Shown: piece by piece, positions 8,790 to 18,900 of the stretch
How the letters are laid out: each line of letters starts with the position of its first letter
How positions within the stretch are numbered: the first letter of the stretch is position 1
NCBI GenBank assembly: GCA_964565715.1
Contig: CAZMGG010000006.1
Location: forward strand, 20,418 to 84,417
From: CAZMGG01 sp964565715
Lineage (GTDB): Bacteria; Planctomycetota; UBA1135; UBA2386
DNA: 64,000 nt
Direction: 5' to 3'
The notes under the pieces: generated by a model
Databases searched by the model: none
Told to the model about the DNA's origin: nothing
What the model saw: only the letters and a program-made list of their open reading frames with translations
Program-made: the position numbers and the translations under genes

Positions 8790-10919
8790 ATGCGCACCGT
8801 GCGCCTTGCTCTCGCGGCCCTGGCCGGCCTGGCCGCGCCCGCCCTCGCCCAGAACACCCACGTCGTCCCCAACGGCTTCGCCAACGTCGATGGCACCGGC
8901 AGCAATGCCTTCCCATGGGGGCGCGGCTCGCTCGCCTCCCTGCGCGGCATGCTGTTCTGGGACAGCAGCCATTTCACCAACGCCGGCATCAACCAGAAGA
9001 TGCTGATCTCGCGGCTGCGCTGGCGCGCCGACAAGCAGACCACGGCGGTGACCTGGCGTGGCGGCACCTACCAGGCCTCGACGGTCGACATCGGCAGCCT
9101 GGTCGGACTCGACGCCAACAGCCCGAGCACCAACTTCCAGACCAACCTGAACGCCTGCACCGGCGTGATCCGCGCCTACACCGGGCCGGTGGTGCTGCAG
9201 CCCGGCAGCGTGCCCAGCGGCAACCAGATCGGCCCGTGGGTCGCCGACATCGTCCTGGACCGCTTCTTCGTCTACGACCCGGCCAGCGGCGCCGATCTGA
9301 TGATCGACACCGACATCCCGCCGGGCACCGCGGCGGGCGTCGAGGGCGTCCAGCTCGACCTGAACAACACCTCGCTCGGCGCCACCCTCACCACCACGAC
9401 CTACGCGGCCACCGGCACCCGCACCACCAACCGCTGCATGGTGATGGAGGTCACCTGGGTGCCGGCGGTGGGCCTGTTCGCCGGCTTCACCGCCAACGTC
9501 AAGAGCGGCACCGCGCCGCTGGCCGTGCAGTTCACCGATCACTCCTACACGTCGGATCCGGGCGGCGTGCTCAGCTGGGCCTGGGACCTGGATGGCGACA
9601 GCGTCATCGACTCGACGGCGCAGAACCCCAGCTGGACCTACGCCACCTGCGGCACCTGGAACGTGTCGCTGACGGTCACCGATGCCGCCAATCCCGCCAG
9701 CACCCAGACCCGGACCGGCTACATCAGCACCGACGACGTCGCCCCGGACTTCACCTGGGCGGCGGTGAGCCCGGGCTTCTGGCAGCTCACCGACACCACC
9801 ACGCCGCCGGCGAACGCCTGGGACTGGGACTTCGACGGCGACAACGTCACCGACTCGACCCTGCAGAACCCGGTGGCGGCCCTGCCGCGCAGCATCTCGT
9901 CGGTCCGCCTGACCGCCACGCGCAACTGCAAGTCCGTTTCGGCGACCCGGCGCTTCCTGACCACGCCGGCGTCGCTCACCACGCAGCTCGCCGGCGGCAC
10001 CGGCCATTTCAGCACGTTCGCCGGCAACCCCGGGGTCGGGAACTTCATGGACATCTCGGTGACCGCGCCGGAGGGCATCACCATCTGCGGCGTCACCCTG
10101 GCGTCCTACAACATGGTCGGGCCGATCGACTACCGCATCTACGTGACGCCGGACACGTTCCTCAACAAGGACGGCAACGCCGCCGAGTGGCGCCTGGCCG
10201 GCAGCGGCAGCGGCTGGGTCAACGGCGGCACGGCTGCCGCGCCGACGTTCCCGCAGGTGGCGCTCGACCAGCCCTTCTACCTGCCCGCCGGCAACTACGG
10301 GCTGGCGCTCTACAGCGTCGAGGGCATCCCCGGCAACTACGTGGTGTCCACGGCGTCGGCGCTCGGCCCCTACAGCAACTCCGACCTGACCCTGTTCCCG
10401 AATCCGGGTCTGGTGCCGGGACGGCTGCGGCAGGGGCTGTTCGCCGGCACGATGAACGCGCCGCGCACCTGGAACGGCACGATCCACTACACCAAGGCCA
10501 GCCTGAACGGCGAGGGCGGCTACGGGGTGTTCGCGCCGGGCTGCTTCGGCTCCTTCGGCATCCCGGGCAATGTCGCGCTGCAGCCGCCGCGGCTCGGCCA
10601 GACGATGGTGATCGAGCTGAGCAACCTGCCGCTCAATGCCGCCTTCCTCCTGGTCGGCTTCAGCAACACCAACTCGAGCCTGGGCTCGCTGCCGCTGGAC
10701 CTGACCGCGCTGGGCGCGCCGGGTTGCTTCGGCCGCGTCAGCAGCGACATCGCGGTGCTCGTCACCGGCGCCAACAACCGGGCGACCTGGTCGCTGGCGA
10801 TCCCGAACAGCCCGCTCTACCTGTCCAACTTCCTGTTCACCCAGGGGCTGTCCCTGGACGGCATCAACACGCTCGGCGCGGTGCCCTCCGACGCCGCCGG
10901 CCTGGTGGTGGGCAACTGA
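8790..10919 (+). CDS. Secreted PKD-domain surface protein, tandem copy 1
   Basis: The protein has 709 residues, with a signal peptide (LALAALAGLAAPALAQ) from ATG 8790. An N-terminal domain of about 210 residues is followed by a PKD domain (about 229-303: PLAVQFTDHS, WAWDLDGDSVIDSTAQNPSWTY) and a second, degenerate PKD-like unit (about 320-390: WDWDFDGDNVTDST). A beta-rich region follows. The C-terminal module carries GAPGCF, IPNSPLYL and INTLGAVPSD. PKD domains mediate surface and polysaccharide interactions. The next gene, 25 bp downstream, is a paralogue of nearly the same length and domain order, so the pair arose by tandem duplication and is probably one transcript. Confidence 0.8.
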   Translation: MRTVRLALAALAGLAAPALAQNTHVVPNGFANVDGTGSNAFPWGRGSLASLRGMLFWDSSHFTNAGINQKMLISRLRWRADKQTTAVTWRGGTYQASTVDIGSLVGLDANSPSTNFQTNLNACTGVIRAYTGPVVLQPGSVPSGNQIGPWVADIVLDRFFVYDPASGADLMIDTDIPPGTAAGVEGVQLDLNNTSLGATLTTTTYAATGTRTTNRCMVMEVTWVPAVGLFAGFTANVKSGTAPLAVQFTDHSYTSDPGGVLSWAWDLDGDSVIDSTAQNPSWTYATCGTWNVSLTVTDAANPASTQTRTGYISTDDVAPDFTWAAVSPGFWQLTDTTTPPANAWDWDFDGDNVTDSTLQNPVAALPRSISSVRLTATRNCKSVSATRRFLTTPASLTTQLAGGTGHFSTFAGNPGVGNFMDISVTAPEGITICGVTLASYNMVGPIDYRIYVTPDTFLNKDGNAAEWRLAGSGSGWVNGGTAAAPTFPQVALDQPFYLPAGNYGLALYSVEGIPGNYVVSTASALGPYSNSDLTLFPNPGLVPGRLRQGLFAGTMNAPRTWNGTIHYTKASLNGEGGYGVFAPGCFGSFGIPGNVALQPPRLGQTMVIELSNLPLNAAFLLVGFSNTNSSLGSLPLDLTALGAPGCFGRVSSDIAVLVTGANNRATWSLAIPNSPLYLSNFLFTQGLSLDGINTLGAVPSDAAGLVVGN

Positions 10920-10944
10920 GATCGGCCGGCAAACAGGCGGAACG

Positions 10945-13065
10945 ATGTCCAAGACAGCCATGATCCTGGTCGCCGCGGCGCTCGGTGCGCTGGCGGCGCC
11001 CGCCCGCGCCCAGTCCACCCACGTGGTGCCGAACGGCTACGCCGCGGCCGAGGGCAGCACCAGCAACAGCATCCCGTGGGGCCGCGGCGCCGCGGCGTCG
11101 ACCCGCGCGCAGATGCTCTACGACAGCGCCAACTTCACCGCCGGCGGCATCACCCAGCCGATCGTCATCACGCGCTTGCGCTGGCGGGCCAACGCGACCG
11201 CCGCCACCTGGGCCGGCGGCACCTACTCCGCCGCCACGGTCCGCATGGCCACGGCGGCGGTCGACGCGCTGCAGCCGTCGGCGACGTTCGCCGCCAACCT
11301 CGGCCCCGACGTGACCACGGTCCACTCCGGGCCGGTGACGGTGCAGGCCGGCGCCGGCGGCGGCATCGCCATGCGGGGCCCCTGGATCGTCGACGTGCCG
11401 CTCGCCCCCGGCTTCGTCTATCGGCCGGGGCTCGGCAACGACCTGGTGATCGACGTCGACATCCCGCCGGGCACGGCGCCGGGCATGGGCCTCGTCCAGC
11501 TCGACGCCCAGGGCCCCGGCTGCCAGGCCAGCCTGGTGGCCAACACCAGCGCCTATCCCTGGCCCACCGGCAACGTCAGCCTCAACCATGGCCTGGTGAT
11601 GGAGCTGACCTGGGCGCCGGCGCCGGGCCTGTTCGCCGACTTCAGCGCGTCGACGACGGGCGGGCCTTCGCCGCTCACGGTGCAGTTCACCGATCGCAGC
11701 GTCAGCTCGGACCCGAACGGCGTGCTGGTGTGGATCTGGGACTTCGATGGCGACGGCCTGCCCGACTCCAACCAGCAGAACCCGACCTGGGTCTATCAGG
11801 GCTGCGGCGCGTTCCAGGTGTCGCTGACGGTGGTGGACTCGATCCACAGCCCCGACACGCTGACCCGACCCGGCCTGATCGTCACCGACACGATCACCGC
11901 CGACTTCACCTGGTCACGGGTGGGGGCGTCGCTGCAATTCACCGACCGCACGGTGCCACCGGCCACGGCGTGGGCCTGGGACTTCGACGGCGACCAGGTG
12001 ATCGACTCGACGCTGCAGCACCCGCAGGCCAGCCTGCTGAGCTGCCGCCAGGACGTGACGCTCATCGCCACGCGCCATTGCCGGACCAGCAGCGCCACCC
12101 GCGCCGTGGTGACGGCGCCGCTGCTGGCCACCACGGTGCTGACCGGTGGCGCCGGCATCTCCCACAACAACACCGTCGGCACGCTGTTCGACGTCGACGT
12201 GACCGCCGCCGAGGGCATCAGCGTGTGCGGCGTGACGATCGGCACCTTCGCCAGCACGGCGCCCTTCACCTGCCAGGTGTTCGCCACCGCCGGCGGCTAC
12301 CTGGGCAAGGAATCGAACGCCGCCGCCTGGCGGCAGGTGGCCACCGGCACCGGCAGCCGCAGCGGCGGCACCGCCGGTGCGCCGTCGCTCAACGAGGTGG
12401 CGCTGAGCGCGCCGTTCTACCTGGCGCCGGGCCGCCACGGCCTGGCGGTCTTCATGAACGGCGGTGGCACCAGCTACATCGCCTACACGCCGCAGGCGCT
12501 GGGCCCGTTCGCCAACGCCGACCTGACCGTGATCCCCGATCCAGCCAATGCGCCGGGGGTGGTGCGCACCACGCTGTTCACCGCCGCCGGCAACGTCGTG
12601 CGTCCCGGCACCTGGAACGGCAGCCTGCACTACACGCGGGCGAGCCTGACCGGCACGCCGGGCTACGGCCAGCTCGGCCCGGGCTGCGCCGGGCCGCTCG
12701 GCATCCCGGGCAACAACGCGCTGGCCCTGCCGCGGCTTGGCCAGCAGGTCATCGTCGAGGTCACCAACCTGCCGGCCAGCTCGGCGTTCTTCATCCTCGG
12801 CTTCAGCCGCACCGCCTCGATCTTCGGGCCGCTGCCGCTGGATCTGGCCGGCTTCGGCGCGCCGGGCTGCTTCGCCCGGGTCAGCAGCGAGGGCGTGGTG
12901 CTGCTGGTGGGCGGCAACGGCAGCGCCACCTGGACCCTGCCGATCCCCAACCAGGTCGCGCTGCTCGGCCAGCAGTTCTTCACCCAGGCCCTCGCGTTCA
13001 GCCCCAACACCAATGCGCTCGGCGCGGTGACCTCCGATGCCGCCGCGGCGGTGGTGGGCAACTGA
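10945..13065 (+). CDS. Secreted PKD-domain surface protein, tandem copy 2
   Basis: The 706-residue paralogue of the preceding gene keeps every element: signal peptide (VAAALGALAAPARAQ), mature start STHVVPNGYAAAEG, the LRWRAN segment, a PKD domain (PLTVQFTDRS, WIWDFDGDGLPDSNQQNP), a degenerate second PKD (WAWDFDGDQVIDST) and the C-terminal module (FGAPGCF, IPNQVALLG, NALGAVTSDAA). By eye the two are roughly half identical, most similar around the PKD motifs and the C-terminus. It ends VVGN, like copy 1. It is convergent with argJ across 18 bp holding the palindrome GGCGGCGCCGCC. Confidence 0.8.
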   Translation: MSKTAMILVAAALGALAAPARAQSTHVVPNGYAAAEGSTSNSIPWGRGAAASTRAQMLYDSANFTAGGITQPIVITRLRWRANATAATWAGGTYSAATVRMATAAVDALQPSATFAANLGPDVTTVHSGPVTVQAGAGGGIAMRGPWIVDVPLAPGFVYRPGLGNDLVIDVDIPPGTAPGMGLVQLDAQGPGCQASLVANTSAYPWPTGNVSLNHGLVMELTWAPAPGLFADFSASTTGGPSPLTVQFTDRSVSSDPNGVLVWIWDFDGDGLPDSNQQNPTWVYQGCGAFQVSLTVVDSIHSPDTLTRPGLIVTDTITADFTWSRVGASLQFTDRTVPPATAWAWDFDGDQVIDSTLQHPQASLLSCRQDVTLIATRHCRTSSATRAVVTAPLLATTVLTGGAGISHNNTVGTLFDVDVTAAEGISVCGVTIGTFASTAPFTCQVFATAGGYLGKESNAAAWRQVATGTGSRSGGTAGAPSLNEVALSAPFYLAPGRHGLAVFMNGGGTSYIAYTPQALGPFANADLTVIPDPANAPGVVRTTLFTAAGNVVRPGTWNGSLHYTRASLTGTPGYGQLGPGCAGPLGIPGNNALALPRLGQQVIVEVTNLPASSAFFILGFSRTASIFGPLPLDLAGFGAPGCFARVSSEGVVLLVGGNGSATWTLPIPNQVALLGQQFFTQALAFSPNTNALGAVTSDAAAAVVGN

Positions 13066-13083
13066 CCGCCGGCGGCGCCGCCC

Positions 13084-14268
13084 TCAGGTCCGGTAGTCGG
13101 CGTTGATCTGCACGTAGTCCTTGGTCAGGTCGCAGCTCCAGACGTCGGCCGCGGCGCTGCCGCGGGCGAGGTCGACGCCGAGCACGACCTCGACCTGCTC
13201 CTGCAGGTGCCGGCTGGCCTGCTTCTCGCGTTCGGGGTGCGGCACGCCGCGGGTGTAGACCTCGGCGTCGCCGACCCAGACCCGGGCCTGGCCGGCGTCG
13301 AACGGCACGCCGCAGCGGCCCGCCGCCGACAGGATGCGGCCCCAGTTGGGATCGCGGCCGGCCACCGCGGTCTTCACCAGCGGGCTGGTGGCGATGGTGC
13401 GGCCGACCAGCGTCGCCTCGGCCTCGTCGGCGGCGGCACGCACCTGGATCGTCAGCAGCCGCGTGGCGCCCTCGCCGTCCTTGGCGATGAGCCGGGCGAG
13501 TTGCTGGCCCGCCTGGGTGACCTGCGCGGCGAACGCCGGCGTCGAGCAGCCCTGGCCGCCGGCCCACAGGATCACCGTGTCGTTGGGCGAGGTGTCGCCG
13601 TCGATGGTCACCCGGTGGAAGCTGCGATCGGCGGCGGCCCGCAGGATCTGCGCCAGATCGCCGCTCGGGCCGGCGTCGCACAGGAGATAGCCGAGCATCG
13701 TCGCCATGTCGGGGTGGACCATGCCCGCACCCTTGGCGAAGCCCACCACGCGGGCCTCGCCGCCGTCGGCCTCGAACGGCGCCTCGGCGATCTTCGGGAA
13801 GGTGTCGGTGGTCATGATGGCGCGGGCGAAGGCCTGGGCGCCGCCTGGCGACAGGCCCGCCACCAGCCCGTCGAGTCCGGCCACCACCTTCGCCACCGGC
13901 AGCGGCGCGCCGATCGGCCCGGTGCTGTTCATCAGCACCTGCTCGACGGGACAATCGAGACGCTCGGCCAGCGCCGTGCACACCGCCCGGGCGTCCTCGA
14001 TGCCCTGCTGGCCGGTGGCGCAGTTGGCGTTGCGGGCGTTGACCAGGATCGCGCGGACCAGGCCGCCGCTGCGCTTCAGGTGCTCGCGGCACAGCGCGAT
14101 GTGGGCGCCCTGCAGGCGGTTCTGGGTGTAGATCGCCGCCGCCGGACGCGGCTCGTCGCTGACCAGCAGGCCGAGATCGGAGTGCGACGGGTCCTTGCGC
14201 AGGCCGCAGTGGACGGCGGCGGCGCGGAAGCCCCTGGGCAGGGCGGGTGGGCGTTGGGCGTCGGGCAT
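13084..14268 (-). CDS. argJ: Bifunctional glutamate N-acetyltransferase / amino-acid acetyltransferase
   Basis: ArgJ recycles the acetyl group from N-acetylornithine to glutamate, and bifunctional forms also use acetyl-CoA. The 394-residue proenzyme starts at ATG 14268 (MPDAQRPPALPRGF). Its autocleavage motif KGAGMVHPDMATML places the new N-terminal nucleophile at Thr190. Other family signatures are VLVNARNANCATG-like (AILVNARNANCATG), MNSTGPIG and DPNWGRI. It lies some 8.5 kb from the arg operon at 22829-30561 and completes the cyclic pathway there. No copy of the GCAT-N4-ATGC operator seen before argR is visible upstream, so its control may differ. Confidence 0.95.
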   Translation of the reverse strand: MPDAQRPPALPRGFRAAAVHCGLRKDPSHSDLGLLVSDEPRPAAAIYTQNRLQGAHIALCREHLKRSGGLVRAILVNARNANCATGQQGIEDARAVCTALAERLDCPVEQVLMNSTGPIGAPLPVAKVVAGLDGLVAGLSPGGAQAFARAIMTTDTFPKIAEAPFEADGGEARVVGFAKGAGMVHPDMATMLGYLLCDAGPSGDLAQILRAAADRSFHRVTIDGDTSPNDTVILWAGGQGCSTPAFAAQVTQAGQQLARLIAKDGEGATRLLTIQVRAAADEAEATLVGRTIATSPLVKTAVAGRDPNWGRILSAAGRCGVPFDAGQARVWVGDAEVYTRGVPHPEREKQASRHLQEQVEVVLGVDLARGSAAADVWSCDLTKDYVQINADYRT

Positions 14269-14381
14269 CGGGGCGCGGAGGATAGCCGCTCGCCGCCGCC
14301 GGAACAGCGGCGCGGCGGAACGGGCTATCATGGCCGCCCGGCGGCGGGTGCCGCCTCGTCCTCCAGCTCCCGGGAGCAGCC

Positions 14382-15950
14382 ATGCGCGCAAGCCCCATCG
14401 GTCTCGTCCTCCTGCTGACGGCCGCCGTGCCGGCGCAGTCGCCGCTGACGACGATGTTCGCCAGCAACAACCAGCAGAACGTCGGCGGCGGGGTCTACTT
14501 CGACCTCACGGTCAACGTGCCGATCCTGGTGACCGCGCTGGACGTCAACCTGAGCGCCGCGGGCCAGTCCGGCTCGATCGACTTCTACCTGCGGCCGAAC
14601 AGCACCTGGGTCGGCAACGTCAGCAGTTCCGCCGGCTGGCAGCTGCTGGGCTCGGCGCCGGTGCAGAACGCCGGCGCCAACCTGCCGAGCGCGGCGGTGT
14701 TCGCGGTGCCGTTCCCGCTCAACCCCGGCACCCACGGCGTGGCGCTGTGCCACGTCGGCGTCGCCGGCGCCTACACCAACGGCACCGGCAGCAATCAGAC
14801 GTGGTCCAATCAGGAGCTGACCCTGGTCGCGGGCGGCGCGCAGAACGTGTGCCTCACCGGCTCCAGCGTGTTCCAGCCGCGGGTCTGGAACGGTTCGATC
14901 CACTACCTGCCGGCCAGCAACGCCGCGCTGGCGACGGCGTACGGCCAGGGCTGTCCGGACGAGGCCGCGTCCTTCTACGAGCTGTTCGCCGTGAACGGCT
15001 TCGATCTCGCCGGCGCCGGCGGCGGCGTCCACAGCGTGCTGCTGGCGCCGTCCGGCACCGGCTGGGTGGTGGTGCCGGGCTCCAATCGCTGGTTTCCGCC
15101 GGCGTCGGCTGCGCTGCCGATGCCGAACGAGAGCACCTGGCTGCAGCCCCTGCCGTTCGCGCTGGCCTGGCCCGGCGGCACCAGCAACGTCATCACCATC
15201 GGCAGCAACGGCTACGTGCTGCTGGGCAACAGCGCGCTGCCCAGCGACAGCACGCCGACGGTGGCGGAACTGCTGAGCCAGGGGCCGCGGTTCTGTCCGC
15301 TGTGGATGGACCTGGATCCGGGCGCCGGCGGTGGTGTGTTCTTCGACGTCGATCCGGCCAGCGGCACTGCCCACGTGACCTGGAACCAGGTGCCGGAGTT
15401 CGCCGCGGCCGGCACCAGCAACTCGGTGCAGCTGGCGATCGATCCGGCCGGCGTGGTGGAGTTCCGCTGGCGGAATTGCGCCAACACCCGCGCCGCAGCC
15501 CTGGTCGGCTGGAGCCCCGGCGCGGGCAACCGCAACCCGGGCTCGCGCGACCTGTCGGCGGGCCTCGGCTTCGTCACCGCCCCCGACATGGTGCCCTTGC
15601 AGCTCCGCGCGTCGGCGCGGCCGGTGCTCGGCACGTCGATCGACCTGGTCACCCGGCAGCTCCCGGCGGGCACCGGGCTCGGCCTGCTGTTCCTCAGCGC
15701 CACGCGGCTGACGCCCGCCCTGCCGCTGGCCGGCCAGGGCATGCCGGGCTGCTTCCAGCATCTGACTCCGGACGTCGCCGTGGCGTTCCTGACGAGCGGC
15801 AGCAGCGGCAGCGTGCGGATCACCGTGCCGCCGAACCCCGCGTTCGCCGGCATGCGCGTGCCGACCCAGTCGGTGACGCTGACGCCGGGCTTCAACCCGC
15901 TCGGCGTGCTCAGTTCGAACGGCCTGGAGCTGAAGCTGGACCTGCAGTAG
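14382..15950 (+). CDS. Secreted protein with PGCF-type C-terminal module
   Basis: The 522-residue protein begins with a signal peptide (IGLVLLLTAAVPAQ). Residues about 20-180 resemble the beta-sandwich found in the middle of the PKD proteins (WNGSIHYLPAS here, WNGTIHYTKAS there). A second beta-rich domain follows (about 190-400; FALAWPGGTSNVITIGSNGY, PLWMDLDPGAGG), similar to part of the 672-aa protein at 58454-60472. It ends with the shared C-terminal module (MPGCF, VPPNPAFAG, FNPLGVLSSNGL). It is divergent from argJ by 113 bp and convergent with the next gene (9-bp gap). The function is unknown and it is probably a surface protein. Confidence 0.72.
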   Translation: MRASPIGLVLLLTAAVPAQSPLTTMFASNNQQNVGGGVYFDLTVNVPILVTALDVNLSAAGQSGSIDFYLRPNSTWVGNVSSSAGWQLLGSAPVQNAGANLPSAAVFAVPFPLNPGTHGVALCHVGVAGAYTNGTGSNQTWSNQELTLVAGGAQNVCLTGSSVFQPRVWNGSIHYLPASNAALATAYGQGCPDEAASFYELFAVNGFDLAGAGGGVHSVLLAPSGTGWVVVPGSNRWFPPASAALPMPNESTWLQPLPFALAWPGGTSNVITIGSNGYVLLGNSALPSDSTPTVAELLSQGPRFCPLWMDLDPGAGGGVFFDVDPASGTAHVTWNQVPEFAAAGTSNSVQLAIDPAGVVEFRWRNCANTRAAALVGWSPGAGNRNPGSRDLSAGLGFVTAPDMVPLQLRASARPVLGTSIDLVTRQLPAGTGLGLLFLSATRLTPALPLAGQGMPGCFQHLTPDVAVAFLTSGSSGSVRITVPPNPAFAGMRVPTQSVTLTPGFNPLGVLSSNGLELKLDLQ

Positions 15951-15959
15951 CGGGCACGC

Positions 15960-18900
15960 TCAGCGCCGCCGGAACAGCCGCCCCCAGCGGCCGACCCGGG
16001 TGAACAGGTGCACCTCGCCGAGCTGGGCGGCGGCGCGCAGCAGGCCGGGCTGGTCGACGAACAGGGCCCATGGGTCGCCGTCGAACGCCGCGGCGCCCTG
16101 GTGGCGCAGCAGCGGCAGCGGCCGGCCGGCGAACGCGGCAATCTGGTCCTGCAGCGTCTGCACGTCGGCATCGGCCAGGCCCGCGGGCACGACGAGGTGC
16201 CACGGTGCTGGATGCTCGACCGCGTCGGTCATCATCGACACCAGGTACGGCATCAGCTTGCGCAGCCGTTGCACGGTGGCCGGCAGGTCCTCGGTGGCGG
16301 GGATCCAGAGCAGCATGGTGCCGCAGTCGGCGAGCGGCACGCCGTGCGCCGGCAGCAGCAGCAGGTCGTCGGGCGCGCCGGCGGTGGCCCGGCCGAGATC
16401 GAGGCCGCCGGTCGCACCGGCCACGGCGCCCGCGTCCAGGCGCCGCACCGTCGGCTCCTGCACGCGGATCGCGCCCATCGAGGTGGCGAAACCGATGCTG
16501 CCCTCGATCGGCGCGCCGTCGTGGCTGGCGTAGCGCATCACCGCCTCGCCGTCGACCAGCACCAGCACCGACGGGCCGCGGACCTGCAGCTCGACCAGCA
16601 GGCCGGCGGCGTCGTTGGCCATCTCGTGCTCGTGGCCGGGGTTGCTGTCCGGCATGTGGCCGTCGCGCTCCCACAGGCCCTGCAGATCGAGGCGGACCTT
16701 GCGCGCGCCGCGTTCGGTCTCGCGCTTGCCGATCGCGTACTGGAAGTCGCCCGCCCGCAGCAGCAGGCGCAGGTCGCGGTCGCGGCGGGTGTGGCCGAAG
16801 ACGATGGCCGCCGAGGCGAACGACGTCGTGAAGTGGATCCGGGCGGCGATCGCGTAGGCGCCGGGCGCCTGCCAGTCGACGGTGCGCACGAAGGCGTCGC
16901 GCTGATGGCTCTGGCGGTCCTTCAGGCCGGTGCCGTCCCGCGGCCGCTCGCGGCCGACGTGCAGGTCGAGCTCCGGGGTCACGAACCACAGGCCGCGGCG
17001 GCGGCGGTCGTCGAAGCCGGTCAGGCTGTCCTCGGTCCAGCCATGCGCGCCGAGCAGGCGCGGACCGGCGAGCAGGCCGGTGGCCGCAGCCGTTGGCGGC
17101 TCCGACGGCAGACCGAGCAGGGCGCCGATCTGCGCTCGCTCGGCCCGCAAGGCCGCGGCGGTGCCCCGGTGCCCCAGTTTCGCCAGCGCCGCGGCCGACT
17201 GCTCGAGCTGGTCGCGCAGGGCCGGCAGCGCCCGCAGGGCCGGCGCGAACGGCACCGCGCCGCGCTCGGCGACGGCCTCGCCGAAACGCACGCGGGCGAG
17301 GCTGGTGAGCGCCGCCGCCGCCGCCGGCTGGCCGGATTGCTGCAGCAGGGCCGGTGCGGGCGCCGCCGCCTCGAGCCGCCAGCCGTCCACCTGCAGCGAC
17401 CACAGCAGCGCCGCCGCCGCCGCCTCGTGTTCGCCGACCTCGGCCAGCAGCAGCCCCGCCGCGGTGGCGTGGTCCTGGCCGAAGAACGGCTCGGCGCGGT
17501 TGCGCGCCCACGACCAGGTCGGCTCGTCGGGCACCAGCTCGCCCTGGTCACCCCCGAGGTCGAGCTGGTAGCTGGCGATCCAGCGGTTCTCGTCGGTGCG
17601 GCGGCGGTCGGTCCAGGCGTAGATCCCGTCCAGGAACCGGCCGAACTCCGCGGCGAGGCCATCGAGATCGCCGGGCCGCCCGTCGCGTCCGTCGCAGAAC
17701 ACCTTCTGGAAGAACTCCAGCGGCTTGCTGCCGGCGGCGCGGCCGTTCCGGCGGAACTCGTCGAGCTTCTGCCGATACTTCGGCTCGCCCTCGATCGGAA
17801 ACGTGAGCAGGAACGTGTAGAGGGCGCAGCCCGCCGCGTAGTTGTCGCGGTAGTCCTCGATGCTGCCCTCCAGCAGCTGCCGCAACCGGCCGACGCTGCC
17901 GTAGCCCTTGCCGAAGGCGCCGACGCACGAGCCGATGTCCAGGTGGCGATCGGCGAAGCTGGTGGCCGCCATCTGGCCGTAGGCGGCCGCCGTCCACACC
18001 GCGTGGCCCTCCACCAGCCAGCTCGGCTGGAACGGGAACACCGCGCCGTCGAAGCGGTGGGTCAGCTCGTGGGTCAGCACCCGGCCCATGCCCGGCACGT
18101 TGCTCCAGGCGAACCGGATCACCGTGCGATCGCCGGACTGGAAGCCGCCCGCCCACCAGAACGGCGCGCCCTCGGACTCGAGGCCGCTGTGCTCGGGCAC
18201 GATCCGCACGGTGCCCGGCCGGCCCTCGAACGGGTCCTTGCCGAAGTGGTCGACGAGCCGCCGGTGATGCAGTTCGACGGTGCGGGCCGCGCCCAGCAGC
18301 GTGTCGTAGCCGCACACCGTCTCGACGCGGTAGAGCCCGTTCGGCGACAGCGCGATGCCCGGGGTCGACCAGCCGCGGTGGGCGAGCGTGAAGTCGACGC
18401 GTTCGGCCGGCGACAGCGCCTCCAGCTCGGCGATGGTCCAGACCCGGCCCAGCCGTGCGTTGGCCTCGTCCTGCAGGCGCTCCATCGCGTCGCGGGCCAG
18501 CGCCGGCAGGTCGCCGAGCTCGGGCGCGGCGCCGCCCTGCAGGTCCCGCTGCCGGGCCTGCTGGGCCAGCCCGGCGAGGATGCGGGCCGCACGGATCGAC
18601 TGTTCCTGCTGGCGCTGCCAGGCGAGCTGGGCCTGCAGGTCGGGCTCCTCGCCCGGCGTCGCGGTGACGTTCGGCGGCCGTTGCGCCAGCCGCAGCAGCG
18701 CCTGCAGCACCCGTTCGAAGTCGGGCTGCTGCCGGTCCAACGCCTGCTGCAGGGCCGCACCGTGCTGGCGCAGCAGCGCCGGCGCGTCCGCCATCACCAG
18801 CAGGGCGAGATCGCTGCACAGGCGCGCGATCGCCCCGTTGCCGAGGCTGTCCCTGCCGTCCTGCAGGCGCCCGGCGAGGCGCACCAGTTCGGCGGTGGCG

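Noticed and set aside
8754..11018. Long minus-strand open frame opposite the first PKD gene, and similar frames opposite the arg and Pao genes
   Set aside because: Low-complexity Arg/Gly/Ala/Val/Asp composition typical of shadows. The plus-strand reading has a signal peptide and recognisable PKD motifs.
13071..13082. Palindrome GGCGGCGCCGCC between the second PKD gene and argJ as a bidirectional terminator
   Set aside because: It is a self-complementary GC run without loop or T-run and is common in this genome.
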